Assembly: GCA_036494465.1 (NCBI GenBank)
Contig: DASXOJ010000301.1
Coordinates: forward strand, 3,554 to 67,553
Source: CAJCJE01 sp036494465
GTDB lineage: Bacteria > Actinomycetota > Actinomycetes > Mycobacteriales > Pseudonocardiaceae
Direction of reading: 5' to 3'
DNA length: 64,000 bases
In this document: one piece after another, positions 24,431 through 33,090 of the stretch
How positions within the stretch are numbered: the first letter of the stretch is position 1
Layout of the letters: every line of letters starts with the position of its first letter
Translations under genes and position numbers: made by a program
The notes under the pieces: generated by a model
Seen by the model: the letters and a program-made list of their open reading frames with translations, nothing else
Told to the model about the DNA's origin: nothing
Databases searched by the model: none

Positions 24431-25585
24431 GTGTCCAGCAGGCCAACGCACCGCTCGTCCTGGATGGACGAGGACCTCGACGCCTTCCGCGACCTGGCCC
24501 GCACCTTCTGCGAGAAGGAACTCGCGCCCAACCAGGACCGCTGGGCCAAGCAGCAGCAGGTGGACCGAGAGCTGTGGCACAAGGCGGGCGAGGTGGGCCT
24601 GCTGTGCCTGTCGATCCCCGAGCAGTACGGCGGCGGGGGCGGCACGTTCGCGCACGAGACCGTGCTGATCGAGGAGCAGGTGCGTGCGGGCGACAGCTGC
24701 TGGGGCAACACCGTGCACAGCGGGATCGTCGCGCACTACATCGCCAACTACGGCACGGAAGAACAGAAACTGCGCTGGCTGCCGAAGATGGCCAGCGGCG
24801 AGATGGTCGCCGCGATCGCGATGACCGAACCGGGCACCGGCTCGGACCTGCAGAACATCACCACCAAGGCGGTGCGCGACGGCGACGAGTACGTGATCAA
24901 CGGCGCCAAGACCTTCATCACCAACGGCGGCCTGGCCGATCTGGTGATCGTCGCGGCCAAGACCGACTCGGCGCAGGGCGCGCACGGCGTCTCGCTGATC
25001 GTGGTGGAAACGGCGACCAAGGGCTACCGGCGCGGCAGGCTGCTGGACAAGGTCGGCATGCACGGCCAGGACACCGCCGAGATGTTCTTCGACGACGTGC
25101 GCGTGCCGGTGGCCAACGTGCTGGGCGGCGCGGAGGGGCAGGGGTTCGTCCAGCTCATGCAGCAGTTGCCGCAGGAGCGGCTGATCATCGCGGTCAGCTC
25201 GGTCGCGGCGATGGAGTCGGCGGTCGCCGAGACGTTGCGCTACACCAAGGAACGCACCGCGTTCGGCAGGCCGGTGTTCAACTTCCAGAACAGCCGGTTC
25301 AAGCTGGCCGAGTGCGACACCGAGGCGACGGTCTGCCGCGCGTTCCTGGACCAGTGCATCCAGGCACACCTCAAGGCCGAACTGGACGTGCCGACGGCGG
25401 CCAAGGCCAAGTGGTGGTGCAGCGACCGCGCCTACCGGGTCATCGACGAGTGCGTGCAGTTGCACGGCGGCTACGGCTACATGAACGAGTACCCGATCGC
25501 GCGCGCCTGGGCCGACATCCGGGTACAGCGGATCTTCGGTGGTACCAACGAGATCATGAAGGAAATCATCTCAAGGACGCTCTGA
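24431..25585 (+). CDS. Acyl-CoA dehydrogenase
   Basis: FAD enzyme that introduces the alpha-beta double bond in an acyl-CoA. 384 residues. Seen: AIAMTEPGTGSDLQNI (flavin/substrate loop near 135-150), TFITNGG, RTAFGRPVFNFQNSRFKLAE, and LHGGYGYMNEYPIARAWADIRVQRIFGGTNEIMKEII at the C-terminus, where the Glu of GGTNEI is the catalytic base position of the medium/short-chain class. GTG 24431 follows GGAGG at 5 bases. It overlaps the next gene by one base, and the TetR operator lies upstream. Confidence 0.95.
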   Translation: MSSRPTHRSSWMDEDLDAFRDLARTFCEKELAPNQDRWAKQQQVDRELWHKAGEVGLLCLSIPEQYGGGGGTFAHETVLIEEQVRAGDSCWGNTVHSGIVAHYIANYGTEEQKLRWLPKMASGEMVAAIAMTEPGTGSDLQNITTKAVRDGDEYVINGAKTFITNGGLADLVIVAAKTDSAQGAHGVSLIVVETATKGYRRGRLLDKVGMHGQDTAEMFFDDVRVPVANVLGGAEGQGFVQLMQQLPQERLIIAVSSVAAMESAVAETLRYTKERTAFGRPVFNFQNSRFKLAECDTEATVCRAFLDQCIQAHLKAELDVPTAAKAKWWCSDRAYRVIDECVQLHGGYGYMNEYPIARAWADIRVQRIFGGTNEIMKEIISRTL

Positions 25586-26742
25586 TGAAGGGGACGGGTG
25601 CGATGAGCGGACCGCTGCACGGGTTGCGGGTGATCGAGATGGCCGGGCTCGCCCCGGCCCCGTTCGCCGCGACCATGCTGGCCGACCTCGGCGCGGACGT
25701 GATCCGGGTGGACCGGGCCACGCCCGGCTACGACGTGCTCGGCATTCCCGGTGACCCGCTGCGCCGCAGCAGGCGCTCGCTCGGCCTGGACGTCAAGTCC
25801 GCACAGGGCATCGACCTGCTGCGCGCGCTCGTCGACAAGGCCGACGTGTTCGTCGAGGGCTTCCGGCCCGGCGTCGCCGAGCGGATGGGCATCGGGCCGG
25901 CGGACTGCCTGGCCCGCAACCCGCGCCTGGTCTACGGCCGGATCACCGGCTGGGGCCAGACCGGTCCGCTCGCGTCGCGCGCGGGCCACGACCTCAACTA
26001 CATCGGCATCGCCGGTTCGCTCGACCCGATCGGCCGGTCAGGGGAGCGGCCGGTGCCGCCGCTGAACCTGGTCGGCGACTTCGGTGGCGGCGGGCTGTTC
26101 CTGGCCATGGGCATCCTCGCCGCGCTCTACGAACGGACGTCGTCCGGGCGCGGTCAGGTGGTCGACGCGTCCATGGTGGACGGTTCGGCGCTGCTGGCCA
26201 CCCAGCTGCACGGCATGTACGCCAAGGGTTTGTGGCCGAACGCGCGCGGCGAGAACATGCTCGACGGTGGCGCGCCCTTCTATGACACCTACCAGACCTC
26301 GGACGGCAAGTTCGTCGCGATCGGCGCTATCGAGGAACGGTTCTGGGGCGATCTGCTCACCGTGCTTCAACTCGACCTGGCAACGTTGCCCAACCGCGCC
26401 GACCCGGCCAACTGGCCGCGCATCCGCGAGATCATCTCCGACCGCATCGCCTCGAAGACGCGCGACGAATGGACCGCGCTCGCCGAGGGCACCGACGCCT
26501 GCCTGACCCCGGTGCTCTCGCTCGGCGAAGCCCCCGACCATCCGCACAACCGGGCCAGGGCCACGTTCGTCGAGGTCGACGGCATCCGCCAGCCCGCGCC
26601 CGGCCCCAAGTTCGACCGCACCCCGGCCGAGGCGCCGACCGCGCCGTCGGAAACCGGTGCGGACACCGACGGCGTGCTCGCCGAACTCGGCGTGAGCGCC
26701 GAGCACATCGCCAAACTTCGGGAGAGCGGAGTGGTGGCCTGA
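25585..26742 (+). CDS. CoA-transferase family III / alpha-methylacyl-CoA racemase-like
   Basis: 385 residues of the CaiB/BaiF fold: LRVIEMAGLAPAPFAATMLADLGADVIRVDR, RSLGLDVKS, FRPGVAERMGIGP, GWGQTGPLASRAGHDLNYIGIAG and a central Asp in VDASMVDGSAL. The GHD (His-Asp) and later ASMVDG pattern is closer to alpha-methylacyl-CoA racemase than to CoA transferases, so epimerising a 2-methyl-branched acyl-CoA before dehydrogenation is plausible. ATG 25585 overlaps the dehydrogenase stop (TGATG); ATG 25603 is an alternative start. Operon partner of 24431-25585. Confidence 0.9.
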   Translation: MKGTGAMSGPLHGLRVIEMAGLAPAPFAATMLADLGADVIRVDRATPGYDVLGIPGDPLRRSRRSLGLDVKSAQGIDLLRALVDKADVFVEGFRPGVAERMGIGPADCLARNPRLVYGRITGWGQTGPLASRAGHDLNYIGIAGSLDPIGRSGERPVPPLNLVGDFGGGGLFLAMGILAALYERTSSGRGQVVDASMVDGSALLATQLHGMYAKGLWPNARGENMLDGGAPFYDTYQTSDGKFVAIGAIEERFWGDLLTVLQLDLATLPNRADPANWPRIREIISDRIASKTRDEWTALAEGTDACLTPVLSLGEAPDHPHNRARATFVEVDGIRQPAPGPKFDRTPAEAPTAPSETGADTDGVLAELGVSAEHIAKLRESGVVA

Positions 26743-27254
26743 TCGTCGCGGTGCCGACCGGGTTTCGCGCCGGTCAGCCTGCCGATGATCGGTGTGTCGT
26801 CGACCGCGGGTGACCACGGTGACCAGGACCGCGCCCGGCCGCGCAACGACTCGGTGGCCTGCTGGATGCTGCGCGCCGCGACCGTGGCCAGGGATTCGGC
26901 CTGGCACCGCCAGCGTTCCACGGACTCGTGCGCGGCCTGGATCAGCAGCGCGTTGCCGGACTCGTAGGCCTCGTCGAGCACCGAGTCGGCGAGCCGGTGC
27001 AGTTCGGCGAGCTCCTGGTGGAGCCGGTCGAGCGCGTCGGCGACATCGCGGTGACAGTCGCTGGCGTGCGCCCAGTCGCGCATTTGCACGCGCCGCGCGC
27101 CGTCGAATTCGTCGGCACCGCGACCGGTCCAGTTTTCCGTGCGCAACGTGTGCAGGATACGGCTGCCGTCGTCGTGCAATTGCGCGAGACCGGTCAACCG
27201 GTCGCGTTCATTGCCGATGGCAAGCAGGTTTCCTGGTAATACCGATCCGGTCAC
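26367..27254 (-). CDS. ESX/T7SS-type helical protein, probably missing its C-terminal domain
   Basis: Residues 1-150 of this 295-residue frame look like a WXG100/LXG-type helical domain: LQLHDDGSRILHTLRTENWTGRGADEFDGARR, where WTG is the WxG turn, then long helices. From about residue 170 the reading frame runs antisense through the end of the CoA-transferase gene for 376 bases and becomes low-complexity (Ser/Ala-rich), so the real effector domain is probably lost and the stop codon is fortuitous. GTG start at 27254 overlaps the stop of the 95-residue gene as GTGA. Likely remnant of a type VII secretion substrate. Confidence 0.55.
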   Translation of the reverse strand: MTGSVLPGNLLAIGNERDRLTGLAQLHDDGSRILHTLRTENWTGRGADEFDGARRVQMRDWAHASDCHRDVADALDRLHQELAELHRLADSVLDEAYESGNALLIQAAHESVERWRCQAESLATVAARSIQQATESLRGRARSWSPWSPAVDDTPIIGRLTGAKPGRHRDDQATTPLSRSLAMCSALTPSSASTPSVSAPVSDGAVGASAGVRSNLGPGAGWRMPSTSTNVALARLCGWSGASPSESTGVRQASVPSASAVHSSRVFEAMRSEMISRMRGQLAGSARLGNVARSS

Positions 27255-27538
27255 GAGCGCCGCAATTGTTCGGCGAGCGCGGTGTCGGTGTGCTGGTAGC
27301 CGGTCGCGATACCGGAAAGACGATAGGCGGTTTCCGCGACATCCTCCGGAAGCCGGTGGCTCACCTCGGCGGAGACCTGCTGGAATTCGGCGAGCGCGGC
27401 AGCGAGTTCGTCATGGCCGGTTTCGGTTGGCGACATCCAGTATCTGGTCACCGGTTGGTCGTGGTATTCAGCGACGAGCGTGCGCAACACCGCGGCAGCA
27501 CGCAACAGTTCTGCGGGATCCGCGGACAACTCGGCCAT
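27251..27538 (-). CDS. ESX-like small helical protein
   Basis: 95 residues, entirely helical in appearance, with the size of a WXG100/ESAT-6-like protein (MAELSADPAELLRAAAVLRTLV, then helix LAAALAEFQQVSAEVSHRLPEDVAETAYRL). No canonical WXG is visible; RYWM occupies the turn. ATG 27538 is chosen for its fit with the size class. Its stop overlaps the start of the next ESX-like gene, as in bicistronic esx operons. No ESX secretion genes are present in the window. Confidence 0.6.
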   Translation of the reverse strand: MAELSADPAELLRAAAVLRTLVAEYHDQPVTRYWMSPTETGHDELAAALAEFQQVSAEVSHRLPEDVAETAYRLSGIATGYQHTDTALAEQLRRS

Positions 27539-27590
27539 GGCGGAGATTAAAGCACGACCACCCGACGATTCATGACGCGCTTGGTGAATG

Positions 27591-27632
27591 CGGAACACCG
27601 GGCCCTGAATTGTCTCAGCGCCCGGTGTTCCG
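27591..27632 (-). terminator. Hairpin terminator after the frameshifted gene
   Basis: A perfect 13-bp stem, CGGAACACCGGGC at 27591-27603 with its complement at 27620-27632, and a 16-base loop, just beyond the stop at 27642. Confidence 0.65.
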
Positions 27633-27641
27633 GCTGGGTTG

Positions 27642-28071
27642 TCAGCTCGCGGTGCCGACACCGATGGCGAAGATGTGCATCGCGGTGTTGTGTCCGGCCG
27701 GTCCGGTACTGATGGTGGGCAGGACGAAAGCGGCGACTTTCTTGTTCGGATCGATGGCTACTGATTGGTGATCGATGTAGACGGTTTGCTGATACTTACC
27801 GCTCGGGCTGTTCACGTACGGCATGGCTTCGTTTCCGGCGGGTGCGAACCAGAAATCGTCCAGCGTGAGGCTGAACCGCGCGGTGCTCCCGTCGGTGCCG
27901 ACAACCGTGCCCCGCCCGCTCGCCCGCTGCCGCGCTGGGCCAGGTGAAGCCGATGCCGTCGTACCGCGATGTGTCACCGGCGGTCAGGTTGCCGTCCGCG
28001 TTGCGGTGCACGGCAACCGGTTTGCCGTTCCAGCTGGCCTGGTCGACGCCTGCCGGGGCGCCATCGCGCAA
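27642..28071 (-). pseudogene. Frameshifted gene of unknown function
   Basis: Two frames join to make one protein-like sequence. The first (TTG 28071, ASWNGKPVAVHRNADGNL, then YDGIGFTWPS) runs into the second (VVGTDGSTARFSLTLDDFWFAP, then YQQTVYIDHQSVAIDPNKK) near 27905-27925, in a GC-rich run where a single base change restores the frame. The product would be a beta-rich domain of unknown function. No signal peptide is visible and the N-terminus may also be lost. A sequencing error in the run is possible. Confidence 0.55.
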
Positions 28072-28180
28072 TCCTCCACGGAGAGCGCGTCGGCATCAAA
28101 CAGGAGTCAACAGAAATCACCGGATCTGACCAGATATGGCCAAACCCGATTCTCACAAGACCTGTGTAAAACTTAAGAGT

Positions 28181-28942
28181 GTGAGAACTGTGCGTCGGCT
28201 GTGGTTCGTTTCCGCGCTACTGGCCGTCGCCGGAGCGCTACTCGTTGTGTTGCCCTCGGTGCTCAGCGGCAGCGAACCCGAGGTCGCGCCGCCTATCCCG
28301 GTCAACACCGAAGCCGACGTCCAGTTCGCCGGACCGCCGCACGCGCCCACCCTCGCCGTGGTCGGCGCCTCGTTTGCCGCGGGCATCGGCGCGGGCAGCC
28401 CGGACCACGCCTGGCCCGCCGACCTCGGCCGATTGCTGCACTGGCGGGTCGTGGTGAGCGCCGACCCAGGCGCGGGGTTCGTGGCCAGGGGAGACCACGA
28501 TCGCGGCCCGTTCGACCGGCTGGCGGGCGCGCTGGACCTGTCCAAGCTCAACCCTGGCCTGGTCATCGTCCAGGGCGGACACAACGACGCCGGTGCGTCG
28601 CAGGCACTGATCGCGCAGCGGATGCGCGCGTTGATCGAGACCATCCGCCAACAGGCGCCGAACGCGAAGATCGGCGTGCTGAGCGTGTTCTGCGACCAGC
28701 AGGGCCCGACCAGGGCGCAGCGCGAGTCCGACGCGACCATCGTCGGCGCGGCGCGGCGCGCGGACCCCTCGGTGCTGATCTTCGACCCGCTCGCCGGGCA
28801 CTGGCAGTTCCCGCGCATCCACGACCACCTGCACCCGACGCCGGCCGGTCATCAGGACATCGCGAACCGCCTCGCGGCGGCCTTGGGCCGTGCGGGAGTG
28901 GTGAACACCACACGCCTTACGGGTGACACCCGATCGAGTTAA
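28181..28942 (+). CDS. SGNH/GDSL hydrolase with N-terminal membrane anchor
   Basis: 253 residues, exported. A basic start (VRTVRR) and a hydrophobic segment to about residue 28 form a signal anchor. The catalytic blocks are all present: block I VGASFAAG with Ser64, block III GGHND with Asn135, and DHLHPTPAGH near 227, with the His of the Asp-His pair. Likely a secreted esterase or deacetylase. GTG 28181 is favoured over ATG 28136 because it puts the basic n-region directly before the hydrophobic core. It ends tail-to-tail with the enoyl-CoA hydratase gene, overlapping by 3 bases. Confidence 0.88.
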   Translation: MRTVRRLWFVSALLAVAGALLVVLPSVLSGSEPEVAPPIPVNTEADVQFAGPPHAPTLAVVGASFAAGIGAGSPDHAWPADLGRLLHWRVVVSADPGAGFVARGDHDRGPFDRLAGALDLSKLNPGLVIVQGGHNDAGASQALIAQRMRALIETIRQQAPNAKIGVLSVFCDQQGPTRAQRESDATIVGAARRADPSVLIFDPLAGHWQFPRIHDHLHPTPAGHQDIANRLAAALGRAGVVNTTRLTGDTRSS

Positions 28943-29706
28943 TCGAAAGAACCGTGCCTGCCGGCACCGGCCGCGAATCGGGCCGCGCCGCCCAGCGTCT
29001 CCTCGGTCAACGCCGCCCGCGCACCCGCGAACTCGGCGGCCAGCGCGTCCTGCTCGGCCAGGCTCCACTGACTCAGCGCGGACGCCCGGTCGCCGCGCAG
29101 GCAGTGCTGCGGGAACGCGGCCAGCGACGCGGCGAGTTCCTCGGCGGCGGCCCGCGCCTGGCCGGTCGGCACGACGCGGTTGGCCAGGCCGATGTGCAGC
29201 GCCTCGGCGGCGTCCACGGGGCGTCCGGTCAGGATCAGGTCCAGGGCGCGGCTCTGCCCGATCAGGCGGGGTAGCCGGACCGTTCCGCCGTCGATGAGCG
29301 GCACGCCCCAGCGGCGGCAGAACACGCCGAACACCGCGCTCTCGTCCGCGACCCGCAAGTCGCACCACAGCGCCAGTTCCAGGCCGCCCGCGACGGCGTG
29401 CCCGGACACCGCGGCGATGACCGGCTTGCCCAACCGCATGCGGGTCGGGCCCATCGGGCCGTCACCAGCGGGTTCGACCCGGTTGCCGCGTTGCGAGCCG
29501 ACCGCCTTGAGGTCCGCGCCCGCGCAGAACGTGTCGCCGGCACCGGTCAGCACCGCGACGGCGGACGTCTCATCTGCGTCAAATGTCTGGAAAGCTTCGG
29601 CCAGCGCCGCCGCGGTCGGTCCGTCCACCGCGTTACGCGCCTCGGGCCGGTTGATGATCACCGTCGTCACCGGCCCTGATGTCTCGACCAGCACCTGACC
29701 AGCCAT
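28939..29706 (-). CDS. Enoyl-CoA hydratase/isomerase family protein
   Basis: 255-residue crotonase-fold enzyme. Seen: VIINRPEARNAV, the CoA-binding DTFCAGADLK, and oxyanion-hole AVSGHAVAGGLELALWCDLRVADESAVFG. In the second active-site block the usual catalytic glutamate region reads WGVPLIDGGTVRLPRLIG, where the position of one of the two classical glutamates is Asp or Gly. It may therefore be an isomerase, a hydrolase-like member or a hydratase of altered mechanism. ATG 29706 follows GGAGG. Substrate unknown. Confidence 0.9.
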   Translation of the reverse strand: MAGQVLVETSGPVTTVIINRPEARNAVDGPTAAALAEAFQTFDADETSAVAVLTGAGDTFCAGADLKAVGSQRGNRVEPAGDGPMGPTRMRLGKPVIAAVSGHAVAGGLELALWCDLRVADESAVFGVFCRRWGVPLIDGGTVRLPRLIGQSRALDLILTGRPVDAAEALHIGLANRVVPTGQARAAAEELAASLAAFPQHCLRGDRASALSQWSLAEQDALAAEFAGARAALTEETLGGAARFAAGAGRHGSFD

Positions 29707-29976
29707 CGGACCTCCTGGAAGAACTCGGCACCCGCAGGTCGGCGCGTCGTCGGCCGGAACTCGCCTTCTCGGCGCATGGTCCACTACGGTGACAACGAAA
29801 CGACACGAACGGGCCTGGCACTGGCTCGCGGCGAATCCCACCAGTTCGGATTCGACACGGCCATCAGCGTGACTTAGTGGTCACGGTAGGCGCGTTCGAG
29901 GGACTATGGGCGCAGGATGGTGGGCGACGGGCCTGGTGACAGGGCCGCCGGTCCACTCGGGAGCGGTTTGGGACTG

Positions 29977-30138
29977 GTGAACTTGAAAAAGTTAATTGTC
30001 CTGGTTGTGGTGGCGTTCTTGCTGTTCTTCTTGATCACGCAGCCGACCGGGTCGGCAGGCGTGGTCACGACGATCCTCAACTGGCTCAAGGAAGGCGCGA
30101 CCGCGATCGTGACCTTCGTGAAGAGTCTGTTCGCATGA
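29977..30138 (+). CDS. Small conserved-looking membrane protein (53 residues)
   Basis: From GTG 29977: a short basic start (VNLKK), one strong membrane segment (LIVLVVVAFLLFFLI) and a second amphipathic stretch (WLKEGATAIVTFVKSLF). This style of peptide is common in Pseudonocardiaceae and related genera, but the function is unknown. The longer frame to 29917 is rejected because its extra residues are not hydrophobic or conserved-looking. Confidence 0.6.
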   Translation: MNLKKLIVLVVVAFLLFFLITQPTGSAGVVTTILNWLKEGATAIVTFVKSLFA

Positions 30139-30349
30139 GAGCGTCGGCTGGACCGTGCCCGCATCGGCCGATAACTACATAGTGTTACCGGATTTGGCCG
30201 GGTCTCGTCGAGATTGGACCGTCCGGGTGGAAAGTAGTGCATAACGCGCAGGTAACGGGTTTTTGTTCGAACTGAGGTCTAGCGATCTGTCGGTGCGAGG
30301 CAATACGGTGCGCGCATCGGGGTGATCATCAGCCCACGAGGAGGCATGG

Positions 30350-30847
30350 ATGGTCGAAGATCACGGGATCGACGAGCTGGTCCGGCAGTGGACAGCCGAT
30401 CGTTCTCAGGACGCGGAGCTGACCGCGGCGAGTCAAATCGCCTCGGAATGGCTCGCCGAGTCGTCGTTCACGACCACGCAGGTGCCCGGGATTCCGGGGC
30501 AGCGTGGATCGTCGGGGGCGTCTCGCTTGTTCTCCGTCGAGTCGGTGAGCCCGGCTTACGTCGCCGCCATGCGCAAGAGGTTGCCCGGGGTTCCGGAGGA
30601 CCTGCTCGCGGCAGCGGCGAACTGCTGGCAGCTCGTCGGGGACATTTCCGAGGCCGAGAAGTGGTGGGACGCCGGGCTCAGCCCGCTCGACCAGCGCGCT
30701 CTCGACTACCGGGCCGCCGGGCTCTCGCCCGCCGACCTCGCCCGGCACCTCGGTCCCTACACCGTGCTCGAACACCTGCGTCGGGGCAGTTCCCCGGCCT
30801 GGTGCGTGGCACGGCTGCGCCGGCAACGGCGCGACGGCGTGAGCTGA
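30350..30847 (+). CDS. Conserved hypothetical, 165 residues
   Basis: A soluble, helical protein with no motif I recognise: an N-terminal DELVRQWTADRSQDAEL, a middle ESVSPAYVAAMRKRLPGVPEDLLAAAANCWQLV, and a C-terminal DLARHLGPYTVLEHLRRG that could be a small helix-turn-helix. ATG 30350 follows GAGG. Upstream, 30139-30349 shows no gene. Confidence 0.7.
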   Translation: MVEDHGIDELVRQWTADRSQDAELTAASQIASEWLAESSFTTTQVPGIPGQRGSSGASRLFSVESVSPAYVAAMRKRLPGVPEDLLAAAANCWQLVGDISEAEKWWDAGLSPLDQRALDYRAAGLSPADLARHLGPYTVLEHLRRGSSPAWCVARLRRQRRDGVS

Positions 30848-30999
30848 GCACGTTCCAGCGGGTCTGCGGGGCCCGTCAGTTCAGCAAGCGTGAATGTTCA
30901 TTTGCGGGAGCCGGTTTCGCCGGCTCCGTGCAGTCGGTCACGGTTTCCGGGATCCGGCAACGGTGCGTAACTTCCGCGCCCTGCGGTCGTTGAACACAC

Positions 31000-31827
31000 G
31001 TGGCGACACCCCCTTCTGACTCAGCCGATCCGCCGCGCCGCAGGCTCGGCGTCGTGGGCAGGCTGATCGCGGTTGTCGCCGTGCTCGGGCTCGGCACCAT
31101 CGGTGTTCTCGTGTTGACGCGGGCGACCACCCCGCCGACCGAGCTCTCCGCTGCCGATATTCCCGCGTTGCAGATCAAACCGGCACCCGTGCAACCCGAC
31201 ACGTCGATCCCCGCCGTGCTCACGGCGGCCGACCCGGTGAGCACCGCGCCGACCACGCTGACCGACTGGGCGCAGAAGGTCAGCAAGGCGACGGGCATTC
31301 CGGAGCCTGCCGCCTGGGCCTACGGCAACGCCGAACTCGCCACCAGAGCGGACGATCCGGGCTGCCGCCTGTCCTGGGCGACGCTGGCAGGCATCGGCCG
31401 CATCGAGTCGAACAACGGCCAGTTCGGCGGCGCGAGTCTCCGGCCCAACGGCGAGGAGACCAAGCCGATCATCGGCGTGCCGCTGGACGGCAGCGGTGGC
31501 AACGCGAACATCCCGGACTCCGATCACGGCGCGCTGGACGGCGACACCGTCTACGACCGCGCGGTCGGGCCGATGCAGTTCCTTCCGTCGACGTGGCGCT
31601 CCGATGGCGTGAGTGCGGGCACCACGACGCCCGATCCGGAGAACGTCAACGATGCCGCGCTGACGGCGGCGAAGTACCTGTGCGCGGACGGCCGCGATCT
31701 GTCCACACCGGTGGGCTGGTGGTCGGCGATCATGTCCTACAACGAGTCGATCGACTACGTGCAGAAGGTCTTCGGCGTCGCGGACAACTACGCCCGCCAG
31801 GCACTCACCGCGGTGGGCAGCGGCTGA
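31000..31827 (+). CDS. Lytic transglycosylase-like protein (SLT/MltB type), membrane-anchored
   Basis: 275 residues. One N-terminal membrane span (LIAVVAVLGLGTIGVLVL, about residues 22-40), a Thr/Pro-rich linker, then a lysozyme-like domain: SWATLAGIGRIESNNG with the catalytic Glu, YDRAVGPMQFLPSTWR and a later AAKYLCADGRDL. It would cleave the MurNAc-GlcNAc bond of peptidoglycan outside the membrane. GTG start at 31000. No Rpf or LysM domain is visible. Confidence 0.88.
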   Translation: MATPPSDSADPPRRRLGVVGRLIAVVAVLGLGTIGVLVLTRATTPPTELSAADIPALQIKPAPVQPDTSIPAVLTAADPVSTAPTTLTDWAQKVSKATGIPEPAAWAYGNAELATRADDPGCRLSWATLAGIGRIESNNGQFGGASLRPNGEETKPIIGVPLDGSGGNANIPDSDHGALDGDTVYDRAVGPMQFLPSTWRSDGVSAGTTTPDPENVNDAALTAAKYLCADGRDLSTPVGWWSAIMSYNESIDYVQKVFGVADNYARQALTAVGSG

Positions 31828-31890
31828 CCTGGCAAATCCCTGGCAGAGTGCGATGCGGGTCACGATGGTGGCGGTGCTAGCGTCGGGGAC

Positions 31891-32325
31891 GTGCGTGGTG
31901 GCCTGTTCCGCTCCCGCGGCCTGCTTATCGTCGCGGTCTGCGTGATTTCCGTGATTGGTGGCGCGCTGCTCGCGTGGTGGCAGTGGGATCGCTACCAGTC
32001 GGCGAGCGGCACCCTGCAGAACCTCGGCTACGTGTTGCAGTGGCCGCTGTTCGGGGTGTTCCCGGCTTTCATGTTCTACCGGATCAGCCAGGCAGCGAAG
32101 CGCGCCAGGGAAGCCGACGAAGCCGCCATGGCGGACGAAGCCCCCGACGTGACACCTGAACCGGACGGGGAAACCCCGGCGGTGTCGGCGGATCAGTGGC
32201 TGGCCACCCGCGCCTACCAGCAGAAGCAGATCCCCACCCAGACGGCTGAGGAAGACCAGGACCTGCTGGCCTACAACCAACGCCTCGCCCAACTCAGCGC
32301 CGAGGAGCAGCACCATGCCGGCTGA
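31891..32325 (+). CDS. Two-span membrane protein of unknown function
   Basis: 144 residues. Two probable membrane spans, about 10-30 (LLIVAVCVISVIGGALLAWW) and 44-62 (VLQWPLFGVFPAFMFYRI), then a charged cytoplasmic tail ending in a coiled-coil-like stretch. It overlaps the DUF3817 gene by 11 bases, so the two are translated together and probably act together. Not recognised as a named family. Confidence 0.75.
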   Translation: MRGGLFRSRGLLIVAVCVISVIGGALLAWWQWDRYQSASGTLQNLGYVLQWPLFGVFPAFMFYRISQAAKRAREADEAAMADEAPDVTPEPDGETPAVSADQWLATRAYQQKQIPTQTAEEDQDLLAYNQRLAQLSAEEQHHAG

Positions 32326-32671
32326 CACGACCGCGAAGCCCACGGTGACGGAGCTGCGCGAGCAGCGGATCAAGGCGGCGCTGGCCCGCTACCGCGTGAT
32401 CGCCTACACCGTCGGCGTCGGCCTGCTGCTGCTCACCGTGGCCACCATCCTCGACTGGGGTTTCCACATCCCGCAGATGGCCGCGATCGTCGGACCGCTG
32501 CACGGCTTCCTCTACATGATCTACCTGGGCCTCGGCATCGACCTGGCGCTCAAGGCGCGCTGGTCAGTTGTTGGCAGCGTGCTCGTGCTGCTGGCCGGCA
32601 CCATCCCGTTCCTGTCCTTCGTCGCCGAACGCCAGGTCACCAAGCGGGTCTCGGCAGGCCGGAAGCTCTGA
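32315..32671 (+). CDS. DUF3817 membrane protein
   Basis: 118 residues with three membrane spans. It has the DUF3817 pattern: LARYRVIAYTVGVGLLLL, then GPLHGFLYMIYLGLGIDLALKARWS and a third span with FLSFVAERQV. The family is found throughout actinobacteria, with no established function. It overlaps the preceding membrane protein gene and ends inside the tail of the convergent MerR gene. Confidence 0.85.
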   Translation: MPADTTAKPTVTELREQRIKAALARYRVIAYTVGVGLLLLTVATILDWGFHIPQMAAIVGPLHGFLYMIYLGLGIDLALKARWSVVGSVLVLLAGTIPFLSFVAERQVTKRVSAGRKL

Positions 32672-33082
32672 TTTCAGCTGGTCCAGCGTGTCCGGAATGC
32701 CCTTGCGGTGTTCCAGCGCCTCGCGGAACTTCGGGCACTGGGTGATGTCCTGGTGCGGGCATTCCAGTACGTGCGCGAGCATCTGGTGGGCGTGCTGTAG
32801 CTGCGCGATCTCCGCTTCCAGGTGATCCATCTTGGTGCGCACGGTGCCCCGCCAGTTCGGTGAGAGCGCGAGCCGTTCGCGGACGATCTGGTTGATCTCG
32901 GTGAGCGTCCAGCCCGCGTCCTGGCACAGTCGCAGCAGCGCGACCTTGGTCAGCGCCTCGTCGGTGTAGCGGCGCTGACCACCATGGCGCGCGTCCGGCT
33001 CGATCAGTCCCTTGCGTTCCCAGAAGCGCAGTGTCGAGGTGGGAATTCCGGTCGCTTCGGAAAGCTGCCCGATGGTGAGCAT
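32564..33082 (-). CDS. MerR-family transcriptional regulator
   Basis: 172 residues. N-terminal MerR winged helix (MLTIGQLSEATGIPTSTLRFWERKGLI, residues 1-27, then GGQRRYTDEALTKVALLRLCQDAGWTL), a dimerisation helix, and a C-terminal CPHQDITQCPKF with spaced cysteines that could bind metal or react with a redox signal. Its last 108 bases overlap the DUF3817 gene tail-to-tail; the C-terminal tail after residue 137 is probably extra length without a domain. It is divergent from a P450 gene with a perfect operator between. Confidence 0.88.
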   Translation of the reverse strand: MLTIGQLSEATGIPTSTLRFWERKGLIEPDARHGGQRRYTDEALTKVALLRLCQDAGWTLTEINQIVRERLALSPNWRGTVRTKMDHLEAEIAQLQHAHQMLAHVLECPHQDITQCPKFREALEHRKGIPDTLDQLKSELPACRDPLGDLAFGDEGQERDGAGQQHEHAANN

Positions 33083-33090
33083 GTGTCTCC

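Noticed and set aside
32564..32671. Tail-to-tail overlap of MerR and DUF3817 as an assembly error
   Set aside because: Both frames are open and the overlap concerns only the non-conserved MerR tail, so a real overlap is the simpler reading.
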